Assembly (NCBI GenBank): GCA_009838515.1
Contig: VXRL01000012.1
Location: forward strand, 57,123 to 116,560
Source: Terriglobia bacterium
GTDB taxonomy: Bacteria; Acidobacteriota; Terriglobia; Bryobacterales; UBA6623
Direction of reading: 5' to 3'
DNA length: 59,438 bases
A model generated the notes under the pieces. That model was given only the letters and a program-made list of their open reading frames with translations, ran no database searches and was not told where the DNA came from. Below are positions 43,722 to 53,630 of the stretch, one piece after another. The stretch's first letter is position 1. Every line of letters starts with the position of its first letter. Made by a program: the position numbers and the translations under genes.

Positions 43722-44315
43722 ATGCGCTTGTTTGTTGCACTCGACTTGAACACGAAGGTTGTCGCCAACCTGACGGAATTGGTGCGTCGTCTCGCGCCGA
43801 TGGCCCCCATTCATTGGGTCCATCCGCGCAACATGCACGTGACGCTGAAATATATAGGCGAGTGGGACGAGGACCGCCTCGACGAGGTAGTCGACACGCT
43901 CAGCCGCGTGCGGATCCAGGCCAAGGTGAAGGTGCCGCTGGCCGGGCTCGGTTTCTTCCCGTACCCGCGCAGCCCGCGGGTCTTCTGGGTGATCGCCGAG
44001 AACACGCCGCCACTGCGCCAGCTGGCCAGCAACGTGGACTCGCGTCTGTCGCGCCTCGGAATCGCACCGGAGGTGCGGCCCTACGTGCCCCACCTGACCC
44101 TGGGACGCTTGCGTGGCGAGTGCGACCTGACCGAAATGCACGAGGCGATCGAGGAGTTGCCCACCCGCGACTTCGGAGCTATCGAGCCGGACTCTTTCTC
44201 GCTGTACGGCAGTTCACTGACCGAGAGCGGCCCGATCCACCGCAAGATCGAGGAGTTTCCCTATCAGATGCCGGTCTCGAAGGACTACGCCTCACGCGTG
44301 GCATTGAGGGCCTAG
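43722..44315 (+). CDS. thpR: RNA 2',3'-cyclic phosphodiesterase (2H family)
   Basis: Protein of 197 residues of the 2H phosphoesterase family that opens 2',3'-cyclic phosphates at RNA ends and was also known as 2'-5' RNA ligase. The two catalytic HxTx motifs are present: HVTL with His39 and Thr41, and HLTL with His124 and Thr126. The N-terminus MRLFVALDLN and the RPYVPHLTLGRL context are typical. GGAG lies nine bases before the ATG. It is followed by the nucleotidyltransferase gene after 19 bases. Confidence 0.92.
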   Translation: MRLFVALDLNTKVVANLTELVRRLAPMAPIHWVHPRNMHVTLKYIGEWDEDRLDEVVDTLSRVRIQAKVKVPLAGLGFFPYPRSPRVFWVIAENTPPLRQLASNVDSRLSRLGIAPEVRPYVPHLTLGRLRGECDLTEMHEAIEELPTRDFGAIEPDSFSLYGSSLTESGPIHRKIEEFPYQMPVSKDYASRVALRA

Positions 44316-44334
44316 GCGAGGTGGGCCCGGCTGG

Positions 44335-44811
44335 ATGGGCGTCGTGCTGGACAGGCAGGCCGCAGTGCGGCTGTGTCGGCAGTGGAAGGCGAGCGGCGAC
44401 CGAGTGGTGTTCACCAACGGCTGTTTCGACCTGCTGCACCCTGGGCACGTGCGCCTGCTTGAGCGCGCCAGCGAGCACGGCGATCGGTTGATCGTCGCGA
44501 TCAACTCCGACCGGAGCGTGCGCGACCTGAAAGGCGCGTCGCGGCCGGTGCTGTCGGAGGCCGACCGCGCGGCCACGCTGGCGGGATTCGCCTGTGTTGA
44601 TGCCGTCACGATCTTCGGCGAGGAGACGCCGCACGCTCTGCTACGCCTGCTGTTGCCGGATGTGCTCGTCAAGGGCGCGGACTGGGCGCACTGGATCGCT
44701 GGGCGAGAGATTGTCGAGGGCCATGGCGGACAGGTGCTCGCGATTCCGGTCGAGGCGGGGTATTCGACGACTGATCTCGTGGCCAACATACTCCGGATGC
44801 GCCCAACTTGA
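44335..44811 (+). CDS. rfaE2: Heptose 1-phosphate adenylyltransferase-like (RfaE domain II)
   Basis: Cytidylyltransferase-fold enzyme of 158 residues. The sequence FTNGCFDLLHPGHVRLLERA holds the HxGH motif (His35, His38), and AINSDRSVRDLKG, the LVKGADW segment and the YSTTDLV end match the C-terminal domain of HldE/RfaE. The domain makes ADP-heptose for lipopolysaccharide inner core. The kinase domain is absent here, so it must be encoded elsewhere. Its stop (TGA) overlaps the TTG start of mfd, forming TTGA. Confidence 0.9.
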   Translation: MGVVLDRQAAVRLCRQWKASGDRVVFTNGCFDLLHPGHVRLLERASEHGDRLIVAINSDRSVRDLKGASRPVLSEADRAATLAGFACVDAVTIFGEETPHALLRLLLPDVLVKGADWAHWIAGREIVEGHGGQVLAIPVEAGYSTTDLVANILRMRPT

Positions 44812-47800
44812 CACCCCGCGGCCTGCGCGACCGAGTCGCACGACTGGGGCAGCACCAAGCTGTCCGAGGGGTGGTCGCGGCGCTGCGCCTCCGGGGAGCT
44901 TGCCTGCAGCAGATCTCGGGCCTGTCCCAAGTCGCCTGCGCCGCTCATGCCGTCGTCTTGCGCCTGCAGGCCGGGCGGCCGCTGCTCGTCGTCACCGGCA
45001 GCCAGGCTGACGCCGAGTCCTTGCACGAGGCGATCACGGCCTGGTTCGAGATGGTCGGGGCAGACGAGAGCGACTTCGCTCCGTGCTTATTGCCGGCCCA
45101 CGACGTGACCCCTTTCGACGGGCTCTCGCCGCATCCCGACATTGTCCAGAGCCGTGCGATCGCATTGTGGCGCATGGCCCAGCGGCGGGTGTCGATCCTT
45201 GTCGTGCCGATTGCCGCCGCGCTCCAGCGGGTGGCCCCGCCCGACTCGTACCGTCGCCTAGCCTGGCAAGTGCGGGTCGGAGGGGAATGGCCCCTGGAGA
45301 AGCTTGTCCAGCGGTTGACCGAAGTGGGCTACAGCCGGCACGAGCCCGTCGAGATGGTTGGACAGTTTGCCGTTCGGGGCGGCATCGTGGACTTGTTCGT
45401 CCCCGGCTCCGACTATCCGTGCAGGCTACAGCTCATGGGCGACACTGTGGAGTCGCTCCGGGAGTTCGACCCGCGCACGCAGCAGTCGATCCGACCACGC
45501 GACGTGGTCGATGTCCTTCCCATGCAGGAGTACCCTGCCGGCGGCTCCGGGCTGGGCTTGTTGCCGCCCGGATGGGAGTTCAGCGCGATCGGTCCGCAGT
45601 GGCGGTCGGCCTCTGTGCTTGATCTGCTTCCCGGAGCCGCCGTCCTCGCGTACCAGCCCCAAGCGTTGGAGCGCGAAGCGGATGCTTTGTGGGAGCGCTT
45701 GGACGAGTCTTGCGCGGAGGAGGCGCAACCTGCGGACGCATACTACTTCGGATTCGAGCAATTCCGGGATGCCGCCCGGCGGCGGAAGCTCGTCGTTCTG
45801 AACGATCTGGACCTAGGTTCGGAGATTCTTGGCCAGGCGGAAGCGGCTTGGCACGTTCGCTCGCGGCCCGTCCCGCGCTTCGAAGGCGACATCGGCCATT
45901 GCCTGCAGGAAATCCGGGGCCAGATAGCGGAACGTTCCAGCGTGCTGGTGGCGGCTTCGTCCCTCGGAGACCTCGAGCGTCTCGCCGACCTGTTCGGCGA
46001 ACACGAGGTGCCCTTCCAACTCGTGCTGCGGGAGCGCCCGGAGGGTCTCAGCCGACAACTCGAGGAGAAGGCCGGCATCTCGGACGACGTCGCGTCGGCG
46101 ATCATCGTCAAGGCGTCGATTCCGCACGGCTGCCTGCTGCCTGAATCGGGGCTTTCGATCTACGGCACCCAAGATGTCTTCGGGAGCACCGAGAGCCTTC
46201 CGCGGCCGGGTCCGCGCAAGGCCGCAAGCGCGGCCTTCCTCACGGACTTGGAGGACTTGCGCGTGCGGGACCCGGTCGTTCACGCGCAGCACGGCGTAGG
46301 ACAGTACCTGGGTGTCCAGCAAGTCGAGGCAGGCGGCCGGAGCGAAGATTTCCTGCTGCTGGAATATGCCCAAGGGGCGCGCTTGTACGTACCGCTCACG
46401 CGCTTGGACTTGGTCCACAAATATCACGGCGCGGGAGGTCCGAAGCCCCAGCTGGATCGCTTGGGCGGCCAGACTTGGGAGAAGACCAAGAGGCGCGTCA
46501 AGGCGCGCCTGCTCGACATGGCTGATGACCTGCTGGAACTGTACGCCAAGCGCGAGTTAGGTCGCGATTTCGCATATTCGCCAGACAGCAACTGGCAGAA
46601 GGAGTTCGAGGACTCCTTCTTGTTCGAGCCGACGGAAGACCAGTTGACGGCGACCAAAGAGATCAAGCACGACATGGAATCGAGCCGCATCATGGACCGC
46701 TTGGTGTGCGGCGACGTCGGCTTCGGCAAGACCGAGGTGGCAATGCGGGCGGCATTCAAGGCGTTGGGCGACGACAAGCAGGTCGCGGTGCTGGCGCCGA
46801 CCACGGTTCTGGCTTACCAACACCTAGAGACGTTTCGCCAGCGTTTCGCGGCGTTCCCGGTCGAGATCGACATGCTGTCGCGGTTTCGCACGCCGAGGGA
46901 GATTCGGTCGACGATTCAGCGGCTGCGCGAAGGCACGGTGGACATCGTTATTGGCACGCACCGGCTGCTGTCCAAAGATGTCGAGTTCCGCGACCTCGGC
47001 TTGCTCATCATCGACGAGGAGCAGCGCTTCGGAGTTCGCCACAAGGAACGGCTCAAGCAGGTCCGTCAAAGCATCGACGTGCTGGCCATGACGGCGACTC
47101 CGATCCCGCGCACACTCTACATGTCGCTCATGGGCCTGCGCGACGTATCCGTGATCAAGACGCCGCCGCAGGACCGCTTGGCGATCCAGACGGTCGTGTC
47201 CAAGTACGACGAGCGCATGGTGACGACTGCGATCCAACGGGAGGTCCGGCGGGGCGGTCAGGTTTATTTCCTCCACAATCGCGTGGAGTCAATCCAAGCC
47301 AGGGCCGACCGGCTGGCGGCTGCGCTTCCCGACGTGCGCTTTCGGGTCGGGCACGGTCAGATGGCGGAGCGCGAGCTCGAACGAGTCATGCTCGGCTTCA
47401 TGCGCCACGATTTCGACGTCCTGGTGGCCACAACCATTGTCGAGAATGGATTGGACATTCCTCTGGCCAATACAATCGTTGTTGACCGGGCAGATCTATA
47501 TGGGCTGGCAGAGCTGTACCAGCTGCGCGGTCGCGTGGGGCGCTCAAATCGGCGGGCGTACGCATACTTGTTGGTGCCTCCAGAGCGCGAACTGAGCGAC
47601 GTTGCCCGCAAGCGGCTGGCGGCCCTGCGGGAGTTCAGCGAGCTGGGCGCGGGCTTCAAGATGGCCGCACTCGACCTAGAGTTGCGGGGGGCCGGCAACT
47701 TGCTCGGAGGGGAGCAGAGCGGCCAGGTTGCGGCGGTTGGCTTCGAAACGTACACGCAGTTGCTCGAAGAGGCCGTGCGCAAGCTGCGGGGCGAGCAGGT

Positions 47801-48257
47801 TGAAGACGTAGTTCGGACCCAGGTCAAGCTGCGCCTGGACTTTCACATCCCGGCAAGCTACGTGCCGGAAGAGACACAGCGGCTGCAGCTGTACAAGCGG
47901 CTTGCCGCCGTGCGGGACGACGCCGAGCGCGACCGTGCCGTCGCGGAACTGCGAGACCGCTATGGCCCGCTGCCGCCTGCGGTCGAAAACCTGCTGGCGC
48001 ATGCCCTGCTAAAGCACCGGGCGGAATCCATGCGCATCCCTTCGATCGAGCGGCGCAGTGACCGCCTGGTCATCAAGCTGCGGGAGGACTCCAAGGTCAG
48101 TGCGGAGCGGCTAATGCGTATCGTGGCTGCCACGAGGGGTGTCCGCTTCGAGCCGGACGGAACGCTTGAATGGCCGGGATTCGAAGGTGAAGGCGCCGCC
48201 ACCTTCAGTCGTGCTCGACGACTGTTGGAGGACATCGCCGCCCAGGAATCGAACTAG
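44808..48257 (+). CDS. mfd: Transcription-repair coupling factor
   Basis: Translocase of 1149 residues that removes stalled RNA polymerase and recruits UvrA. The start is TTG overlapping the previous stop, with the N-terminus matching the UvrB-like region ([20 protein letters not shown]). The polymerase-interaction domain is near 485-560 ([20 protein letters not shown]). Translocase motifs are Walker A at about 635-642 (GDVGFGKT), DEEQ at about 736-739 ([17 protein letters not shown]), and [18 protein letters not shown]. The late [20 protein letters not shown] and [19 protein letters not shown] lie in the second RecA fold. The C-terminal TRCF domain (about 990-1110) is complete. Full-length and typical. 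Confidence 0.97.
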   Translation: MTPRGLRDRVARLGQHQAVRGVVAALRLRGACLQQISGLSQVACAAHAVVLRLQAGRPLLVVTGSQADAESLHEAITAWFEMVGADESDFAPCLLPAHDVTPFDGLSPHPDIVQSRAIALWRMAQRRVSILVVPIAAALQRVAPPDSYRRLAWQVRVGGEWPLEKLVQRLTEVGYSRHEPVEMVGQFAVRGGIVDLFVPGSDYPCRLQLMGDTVESLREFDPRTQQSIRPRDVVDVLPMQEYPAGGSGLGLLPPGWEFSAIGPQWRSASVLDLLPGAAVLAYQPQALEREADALWERLDESCAEEAQPADAYYFGFEQFRDAARRRKLVVLNDLDLGSEILGQAEAAWHVRSRPVPRFEGDIGHCLQEIRGQIAERSSVLVAASSLGDLERLADLFGEHEVPFQLVLRERPEGLSRQLEEKAGISDDVASAIIVKASIPHGCLLPESGLSIYGTQDVFGSTESLPRPGPRKAASAAFLTDLEDLRVRDPVVHAQHGVGQYLGVQQVEAGGRSEDFLLLEYAQGARLYVPLTRLDLVHKYHGAGGPKPQLDRLGGQTWEKTKRRVKARLLDMADDLLELYAKRELGRDFAYSPDSNWQKEFEDSFLFEPTEDQLTATKEIKHDMESSRIMDRLVCGDVGFGKTEVAMRAAFKALGDDKQVAVLAPTTVLAYQHLETFRQRFAAFPVEIDMLSRFRTPREIRSTIQRLREGTVDIVIGTHRLLSKDVEFRDLGLLIIDEEQRFGVRHKERLKQVRQSIDVLAMTATPIPRTLYMSLMGLRDVSVIKTPPQDRLAIQTVVSKYDERMVTTAIQREVRRGGQVYFLHNRVESIQARADRLAAALPDVRFRVGHGQMAERELERVMLGFMRHDFDVLVATTIVENGLDIPLANTIVVDRADLYGLAELYQLRGRVGRSNRRAYAYLLVPPERELSDVARKRLAALREFSELGAGFKMAALDLELRGAGNLLGGEQSGQVAAVGFETYTQLLEEAVRKLRGEQVEDVVRTQVKLRLDFHIPASYVPEETQRLQLYKRLAAVRDDAERDRAVAELRDRYGPLPPAVENLLAHALLKHRAESMRIPSIERRSDRLVIKLREDSKVSAERLMRIVAATRGVRFEPDGTLEWPGFEGEGAATFSRARRLLEDIAAQESN

Positions 48258-48367
48258 GCACTTACGCTTGGCAGGGCGAGCCGGCACTGCGGTCAGATAG
48301 CTACAATCAGAGCAGGGGAGAGTGCCCGGCGGTCGGACTTGCCGTCGGGCGAGCCTTCCATAGCCGC

Positions 48368-50173
48368 ATGGACCTCTCCTTGATCCGCAACTTCTCGATC
48401 ATCGCCCACATCGACCACGGCAAGTCGACGCTGGCGGATCGCCTGCTCGAGACCACCGGTGCGCTCAGCAGCCGGGAGATGCAGGAGCAAGTGCTGGATT
48501 CCATGGATCTCGAGCGCGAGCGCGGCATCACGATCAAGGCCCAAGCGGTCCGGATTGCCTACCAAGCGCAGGACGGCGAGACCTACCAGCTCAATCTGAT
48601 CGACACGCCGGGCCATGTCGATTTCGCCTACGAGGTGTCGCGCAGTCTGGCCGCCTGCGAGGGCGCCCTGCTGGTTGTCGACGCGGCGCAGGGTGTCGAG
48701 GCGCAGACGATGGCGAACACCTATCTCGCGCTAGAGCACGACCTGGAGATCGTGCCCGTGCTGAACAAGATCGACCTGCCCGCCGCGGAGCCGGACCGCG
48801 TTCAAGACGAGATCGAGGGCACGATCGGCTTGGAGGCGCACGATGCACTTCGAATCAGCGCCAAGACAGGGCTGGGAGTGAAAGATGTGCTCGAGGCTGT
48901 CGTCAAGCGCGTGCCGTGCCCGCGCTCGCGCCCGGCGGCGCCCCTGCGGGCCCTGCTGTTCGACTCGTGGTACGACTCCTACCGCGGGGTCGTGATGCTG
49001 GTGCGCGTCGTGGATGGCTCGCTCTCGAAGGGCACGAGGATTCGTCTGTGGTCGACCGGGCGGACATACGACGTCGAAGAGCTCGGCTTCCGCACGCCGA
49101 AGCCGGTTAGCTGCCAGACCTTGTGGGCGGGCGAGGTTGGCTGGGTGGTGGCCAACATCAAGAACGTCACCGAGACCCGCATCGGAGACACGATCTGCGA
49201 TGAGCGCGACCTGCCGGACGAGCCGCTGCCCGGCTTTGAAGAGTCCAAGCCGATGGTGTTCGCGGGGCTATACCCGGTCGAATCCCACCAGCACGACTTG
49301 CTGCGCGATGCCTTGGAAAAGCTGCAGCTCAACGACCGCTCCTTCCAGTTCGAGCCCGAAAGCTCGGCAGCGCTCGGATTCGGGTTTCGCTGCGGCTTCT
49401 TGGGCCTGCTGCACTTGGAGATCGTGCAGGAGCGCTTGGAGCGAGAGTTTGACATACGCCTGATAACCACGGCGCCCGGCGTGCGCTACCGTGTGACCAA
49501 GACCGATGGCGAGGTGGCGGAAGTCGACAACGCCAGCCGCTGGCCTGCCCAGGCGTCGATCAAGCAGATCGAGGAGCCGGTGTTTACCGTCACCGTGATC
49601 ACGTCGGACGACTACTTGGGCGGGATTCTGAAGCTGTTCGAGGACAAGCGCGGCGTGCAGAAGGGGTTCGAATACGCCGCCGGCCACCGTGTCGTGCTCA
49701 CCTACGAGGTTCCGCTCAACGAGATCGTGCTCGATTTCTATGACCGCTTGAAGACCGTATCCAGGGGCTATGCCTCGATCGACTACCACTTTTCTGGCTT
49801 CTGGGCCTCCCCGATGGTCAAGCTGGACATCTTGGTTGCCGGGGACGCGATCGACGCCCTGTCGATCATCGTGCACAAGGACCAGGCCTATGACCGCGGC
49901 AAAGCGCTGATCCAGCGATTTCGCAAGCTCATTCCGCGCCAGCAGTTCGAAGTCGCGCTGCAGGCTGCGATCGGCAATCGCATCGTGGCCCGCGACAACA
50001 TCGCGCCCCTGCGCAAGAACGTGACCGCCAAGTGTTACGGAGGCGACATCACGCGCAAGCGGAAGCTCCTCGAAAAGCAGCGCGAGGGCAAGCGCAGGAT
50101 GAAGCGGGTCGGACGCGTCGATATTCCGCAGGAGGCGTTCTTGGCGGTACTGAGCGTCAGCGACGACGCCTAG
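48368..50173 (+). CDS. lepA: Elongation factor 4
   Basis: Ribosome-associated GTPase of 601 residues that acts on stalled or mistranslocated ribosomes. G-motifs are [16 protein letters not shown] (G1, about 11-26), the switch region [27 protein letters not shown] (G3) and LNKIDLP (G4). The C-terminal domain specific to LepA is present with [20 protein letters not shown] and [20 protein letters not shown]. The ATG at 48368 begins the conserved [16 protein letters not shown]. The spacer from mfd is 110 bases and holds TACAAT at 48302-48307 without a convincing -35. Confidence 0.97.
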   Translation: MDLSLIRNFSIIAHIDHGKSTLADRLLETTGALSSREMQEQVLDSMDLERERGITIKAQAVRIAYQAQDGETYQLNLIDTPGHVDFAYEVSRSLAACEGALLVVDAAQGVEAQTMANTYLALEHDLEIVPVLNKIDLPAAEPDRVQDEIEGTIGLEAHDALRISAKTGLGVKDVLEAVVKRVPCPRSRPAAPLRALLFDSWYDSYRGVVMLVRVVDGSLSKGTRIRLWSTGRTYDVEELGFRTPKPVSCQTLWAGEVGWVVANIKNVTETRIGDTICDERDLPDEPLPGFEESKPMVFAGLYPVESHQHDLLRDALEKLQLNDRSFQFEPESSAALGFGFRCGFLGLLHLEIVQERLEREFDIRLITTAPGVRYRVTKTDGEVAEVDNASRWPAQASIKQIEEPVFTVTVITSDDYLGGILKLFEDKRGVQKGFEYAAGHRVVLTYEVPLNEIVLDFYDRLKTVSRGYASIDYHFSGFWASPMVKLDILVAGDAIDALSIIVHKDQAYDRGKALIQRFRKLIPRQQFEVALQAAIGNRIVARDNIAPLRKNVTAKCYGGDITRKRKLLEKQREGKRRMKRVGRVDIPQEAFLAVLSVSDDA

Positions 50174-50198
50174 TCGAGCTGCGAAGGAACTGCCCGAG

Positions 50199-51506
50199 GT
50201 GGCTGCGGGGATGCGATCGCCGTTGCAGCGCAAAGCGTGCGGGGCGCTCTGGGCCGCCTTGGCGGTTCTCGCTCCGATCACCGCGCTCGGCCAGAACGGC
50301 GCTCGCGAGCAAGCGCCCCGTTACGAATTCGGGGCCGAATTGCGGGCGCGTGCCCAGACGCGCAACGGTGGCGGCGATGACCCGACGAAACAGGATGCGT
50401 TCACAACCACGCGCCTGCGGTTCGACGCCACAATGCGACCGACTCGCCAAGTGCGTATCTTTGTCGAAGCTCAGGACTCGCACGTGCAGGGGTTCGCGAG
50501 CGGCCGCGATAACCGGGCGTTCAAGGATCCCGTCGACATTCGCCAGGGCTATTTCGCCTTGGGGCGCGAAGACGGGCCGTTGACGCTCTTCGTTGGCAGG
50601 CGCGAGCTCTCGTTCATTGACGAGCGGATCATCGGCATCCGCAACTGGAGCAACATTTCTCCGGCCTGGGACGGGTCGGAACTCATCCTGCGCCGGGGCA
50701 AGGACAGCCTCAGCCTGCTGGCAGTCACCCAGGTGGACATCAGCGACGGCTTTGATCCACCCTCGCGCACGCGCTGGGTGTATGGCGCGGTGGGAGTGAT
50801 CGGTTCCGGCCTCGGCGGCCACCAAATCGAGCCGTTTTACTTCACGTCGCGGCGCCCGGTGGATCTGGCCTCAAACCTCGGCGGGGTGTTGCGCACCGCC
50901 GGATCGCGATTCTCGGGCCTGCTCGCCGAGACTTGGGACTACCAAGTCATCCTCGCGGGCCAGGGGGGCCGGACAGAGAGCCAAACGCAGGGCGCTTGGA
51001 TGGGCGTGTGGGCGCTCGGCAAGACGCTCGAGCGGCGTCGCCTGCGGCCTAGGCTCGGCGTGGAGTGGAGCTACGCCAGCGGAGACTCCGATCCGCAGGA
51101 CGGACGGATCGGCACGTTCGACACCCTGTTTCCGGGGCCTCACAGGATCTATGGCGAGCAGGACATCGTTTCATTGCGAAACCTGCGAGCCCTCAAGACG
51201 GGGGTGGAGTTGCACCCTCGCAGGGCTTGGCAGATCAATGTAGACTTCCTCGACTTCCGGCTTGCCAGCCGCTACGACGGTCTGTACCAAACCAACTTCG
51301 TGGCGCGAGCGCACGCGCCGCTTGGCGGCGCTTCCAGCGCGCACATCGGATCGGAAGTGGACGTTGTCCTCCGCTACGCTCCCGCGCCCCGGGTAGAAGT
51401 TAGCTTCGGGGTGTCGCGGTTCGTGGCGGGGCAGTTCGTCGTCCGGCAAGTGCCGGGCGGCGATTCCCAAACATTCCTCCACACGACGCTGCTGGTAACC
51501 CTTTGA
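50199..51506 (+). CDS. Alginate-export-type outer-membrane porin
   Basis: Predicted outer-membrane beta-barrel of 435 residues resembling the alginate export (AlgE-like) family. The signal peptide (QRKACGALWAALAVLAPITA, LGQ) is followed by FGAELRARAQTR, TRLRFDATMRPTRQVRIFVE, RQGYFALGREDGPLTLFVGR and later LGVEWSYASGDSDPQDGRIG with FDTLFPGPHRIYGEQD, the characteristic family region. The chain ends LLVTL. GTG 50199 has AAGGA at a good distance; ATG 50211 is the alternative. The family includes porins for anionic polysaccharides, so this may be an entry or exit route for oligosaccharides, but the substrate is an inference. The aldolase gene follows after 64 bases. Confidence 0.82.
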   Translation: MAAGMRSPLQRKACGALWAALAVLAPITALGQNGAREQAPRYEFGAELRARAQTRNGGGDDPTKQDAFTTTRLRFDATMRPTRQVRIFVEAQDSHVQGFASGRDNRAFKDPVDIRQGYFALGREDGPLTLFVGRRELSFIDERIIGIRNWSNISPAWDGSELILRRGKDSLSLLAVTQVDISDGFDPPSRTRWVYGAVGVIGSGLGGHQIEPFYFTSRRPVDLASNLGGVLRTAGSRFSGLLAETWDYQVILAGQGGRTESQTQGAWMGVWALGKTLERRRLRPRLGVEWSYASGDSDPQDGRIGTFDTLFPGPHRIYGEQDIVSLRNLRALKTGVELHPRRAWQINVDFLDFRLASRYDGLYQTNFVARAHAPLGGASSAHIGSEVDVVLRYAPAPRVEVSFGVSRFVAGQFVVRQVPGGDSQTFLHTTLLVTL

Positions 51507-51570
51507 GATTCCAGACCGCAGCGGTTTCGCCGGCGGCAAGCCGGATCACGGCCTGCGATACAGTTGGAAC

Positions 51571-52353
51571 ATGAGGCCCAACAAGACCAAGGCAATCTTG
51601 GCGGCAGGCAAGGTTGCCGTCGGTATCGCGCATTCGCAGATCGGTACGGCCGAAGTCCCCAAGATGTTCCAGGCGGCGGCCATGGACTGGGTATTTCTCG
51701 ATTCCGAGCACAGCCCGTTTTCGTCCGACACGCTGCACGAGTTGCTGCGGGCCTACCGCATGACAGACATCACGGCTGTGGTGCGCGTGTGCGACTTTCA
51801 GTACGACCTTGTAGCCCGCGCCCTCGACTCCGGCGCCGAGGGAATCATCTTTCCCCGCTGCGAGGATCCCGATCAGTTGGCGCGTGCAGTGCGCGGCGCC
51901 AAGTTCCCTCCGCTGGGCCGCCGGGGTTTCGGCTTGGGACCGCCCCAGGTCGGCTACCAGGCCGCGAGCTTCGATGAGATCGTTTCACACTGCAACCAAG
52001 AGACGCTGATGATCGCTCAGGTCGAGTCCGTCCAGGCCTTGGATCGGCTGCCCGAACTGGCATCCGTAGAGGGCTTGGACTCCCTGCTGGTAGGCCCGGC
52101 TGACCTGTCGATCTCGCTCGGTGTCGGAGGCCAGTGGTACGACACCAAGTTGGTTGAGGCCGTTGAGCGCGTGGTCGCTGCTTGCGAGGAGCGGGGCATC
52201 TGGCCTGCGATCCAGGTCCGAGACGGCGCGTTGGCGGAGTTCTGGATCGAGCGCGGAATGAAGCTGATAGGATGCTCGACCGAGGCTGCGCTGATGTGGG
52301 GGGCCGTGAAGGATCTAGGCGGCCGGCTGCGAAGTCTGGCGTCCGATGCGTAG
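51571..52353 (+). CDS. HpcH/HpaI-family class II aldolase
   Basis: Metal-dependent aldolase of 260 residues with a TIM-barrel fold. Family motifs are VFLDSEHSPFSSDTL with the catalytic His, VVRVCDFQYDLVARALDSGA, IIFPRCEDPDQLARAVRGAK, the metal Glu in IAQVESVQALDRL and LLVGPADLSISLG. Relatives act on 4-hydroxy-2-oxoheptanedioate, 2-keto-3-deoxy-sugar acids or similar pyruvate adducts; sequence alone cannot choose. With the neighbouring porin, sugar-acid catabolism is plausible. A -10-like TACAGT ends six bases before the ATG, so the mRNA may be nearly leaderless. Confidence 0.9.
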   Translation: MRPNKTKAILAAGKVAVGIAHSQIGTAEVPKMFQAAAMDWVFLDSEHSPFSSDTLHELLRAYRMTDITAVVRVCDFQYDLVARALDSGAEGIIFPRCEDPDQLARAVRGAKFPPLGRRGFGLGPPQVGYQAASFDEIVSHCNQETLMIAQVESVQALDRLPELASVEGLDSLLVGPADLSISLGVGGQWYDTKLVEAVERVVAACEERGIWPAIQVRDGALAEFWIERGMKLIGCSTEAALMWGAVKDLGGRLRSLASDA

Positions 52354-52396
52354 GGCCAGGGCGTGGCTTCGCTCCGGTCGCGAGTCTGGGCTCCGT

Positions 52397-52405
52397 TGAT
52401 ACAAT
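52397..52405 (+). promoter_or_regulatory. Extended -10 element before the MFS-like gene
   Basis: TGATACAAT at 52397-52405 is an extended -10 (TGn plus TACAAT). It ends six bases before the ATG at 52412, so transcription should begin at or within a base or two of the start codon. No -35 match is needed for this form. Confidence 0.35.
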
Positions 52406-52411
52406 GCGGCC

Positions 52412-53611
52412 ATGCCCGCAGCGGCATTGCCGAAACGCATACCTGGAGTAACTCATATTCGGCTCGCCGCCTTGGCTCTGTTCGCGCTGGGCGCGGGCTT
52501 GGGTTTTCTGGGCATCTTGGTCTTGCGCCAGGCTCTGGTTTCGATCACCTCGGTCGGCCCTGAGGCTGCCGCTGCGGCGGGCGCGCTGTGCGCGCTGCTG
52601 CCCGGGCGGCGGCTTTCTGCCCGCCAGGCTCCCGACAAGGAAACCCGAGCATTCCTAGTCCTGTGTGGGATCAGTTCCGCCTGCGGGTTGGCTTACCTCG
52701 CGGCGCTGCAGCACGCCTGGGCCAAGCCCGCGTCCCTGGCCCTGCTGGGGCTAGCGTGCGGGGGCTGTCTGAGGCTGAGCGTGGCGCTTGTGCTCGCGAT
52801 GCTACCGCCTTGGCGCCCGGCGGCGGTCATGGGCATGTGCGGCGCCTGTCTAGGACTAGGGGGCGTGGCGGCGAACTTGATCGGTGCGTGGGTCGCAAAC
52901 CCGGCAGCGCGGCTAGACCCGGTCCTGCTGGCCGCTTCCGCGGTTCCGCTGCTATTGGCCCTGGCGTCAATTCGCGCCGGGCGCGTGAGGTTCGAAGCCG
53001 CAACGGAGCACTGGGGCGCGGGGCACGCCGACGAGGGCGCCCGCGCGCGCGGCATCCTGATCGCCGCCAGCCTGTTGCTGCAGGCTACCGCCTGCGGCTT
53101 GGCCGTGGCATGGCTGACTTCCTACCTGTCCCGGCGGGCGGGATTCTCGCTTGTCGAGGGAGCGGTTGTGATGGCGCTGTTCTGGTTGGGACTGGCGTTC
53201 GGCTGGGCGACAGCGGAACGTCTGCCCAACCTGCGCGACAACCTCTACCCACTAGTCGGACCGCTGGCCTTGGCCGTAGCGGGCGCTGCCAGTCTGCTCT
53301 ATCCGGTACTGGCGGCGCTGGCGGTCGCGGGGGCGCCGCTCCTCGGGCTGGCGATGGGGCTGCTGTTGTCACTCACTCTGCGCCTAGGAGACTGGCCGGC
53401 GACGTTGGGGAGGAGCCTGTGGGTCATGCGCTCCTTGCACGTGTCGCTGGTGGTGTCGTTGGCGGGCAGTTGGGCAGTCGGTGTGCTCGTCAGCGTCGTG
53501 GGGTTCGGCACGCCGGTCTGGGCTATTCTCGGGTGCATGCTCGGCGCGGTTGGGGCTCTGTTCTTGCTGGTCGTGGACTGCCGCGTCAGCGGGGATGCGG
53601 TCATGATCTGA
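52412..53611 (+). CDS. Major-facilitator-like membrane transporter
   Basis: Integral inner-membrane protein of 399 residues with about 12 hydrophobic segments, such as LAALALFALGAGLGFLGILV, LALLGLACGGCLRLSVALVL and VVMALFWLGLAFGWATAERL. A central hydrophilic loop at about 195-210 divides two halves of six, as in MFS carriers. No substrate-specific motif was recognised; the typical loop 2-3 motif is degenerate (LLPGRRLSARQAPD). It is followed after 19 bases by the PDZ protein on the same strand. Confidence 0.7.
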   Translation: MPAAALPKRIPGVTHIRLAALALFALGAGLGFLGILVLRQALVSITSVGPEAAAAAGALCALLPGRRLSARQAPDKETRAFLVLCGISSACGLAYLAALQHAWAKPASLALLGLACGGCLRLSVALVLAMLPPWRPAAVMGMCGACLGLGGVAANLIGAWVANPAARLDPVLLAASAVPLLLALASIRAGRVRFEAATEHWGAGHADEGARARGILIAASLLLQATACGLAVAWLTSYLSRRAGFSLVEGAVVMALFWLGLAFGWATAERLPNLRDNLYPLVGPLALAVAGAASLLYPVLAALAVAGAPLLGLAMGLLLSLTLRLGDWPATLGRSLWVMRSLHVSLVVSLAGSWAVGVLVSVVGFGTPVWAILGCMLGAVGALFLLVVDCRVSGDAVMI

Positions 53612-53630
53612 GTTCGACCCATGGAGTTGG

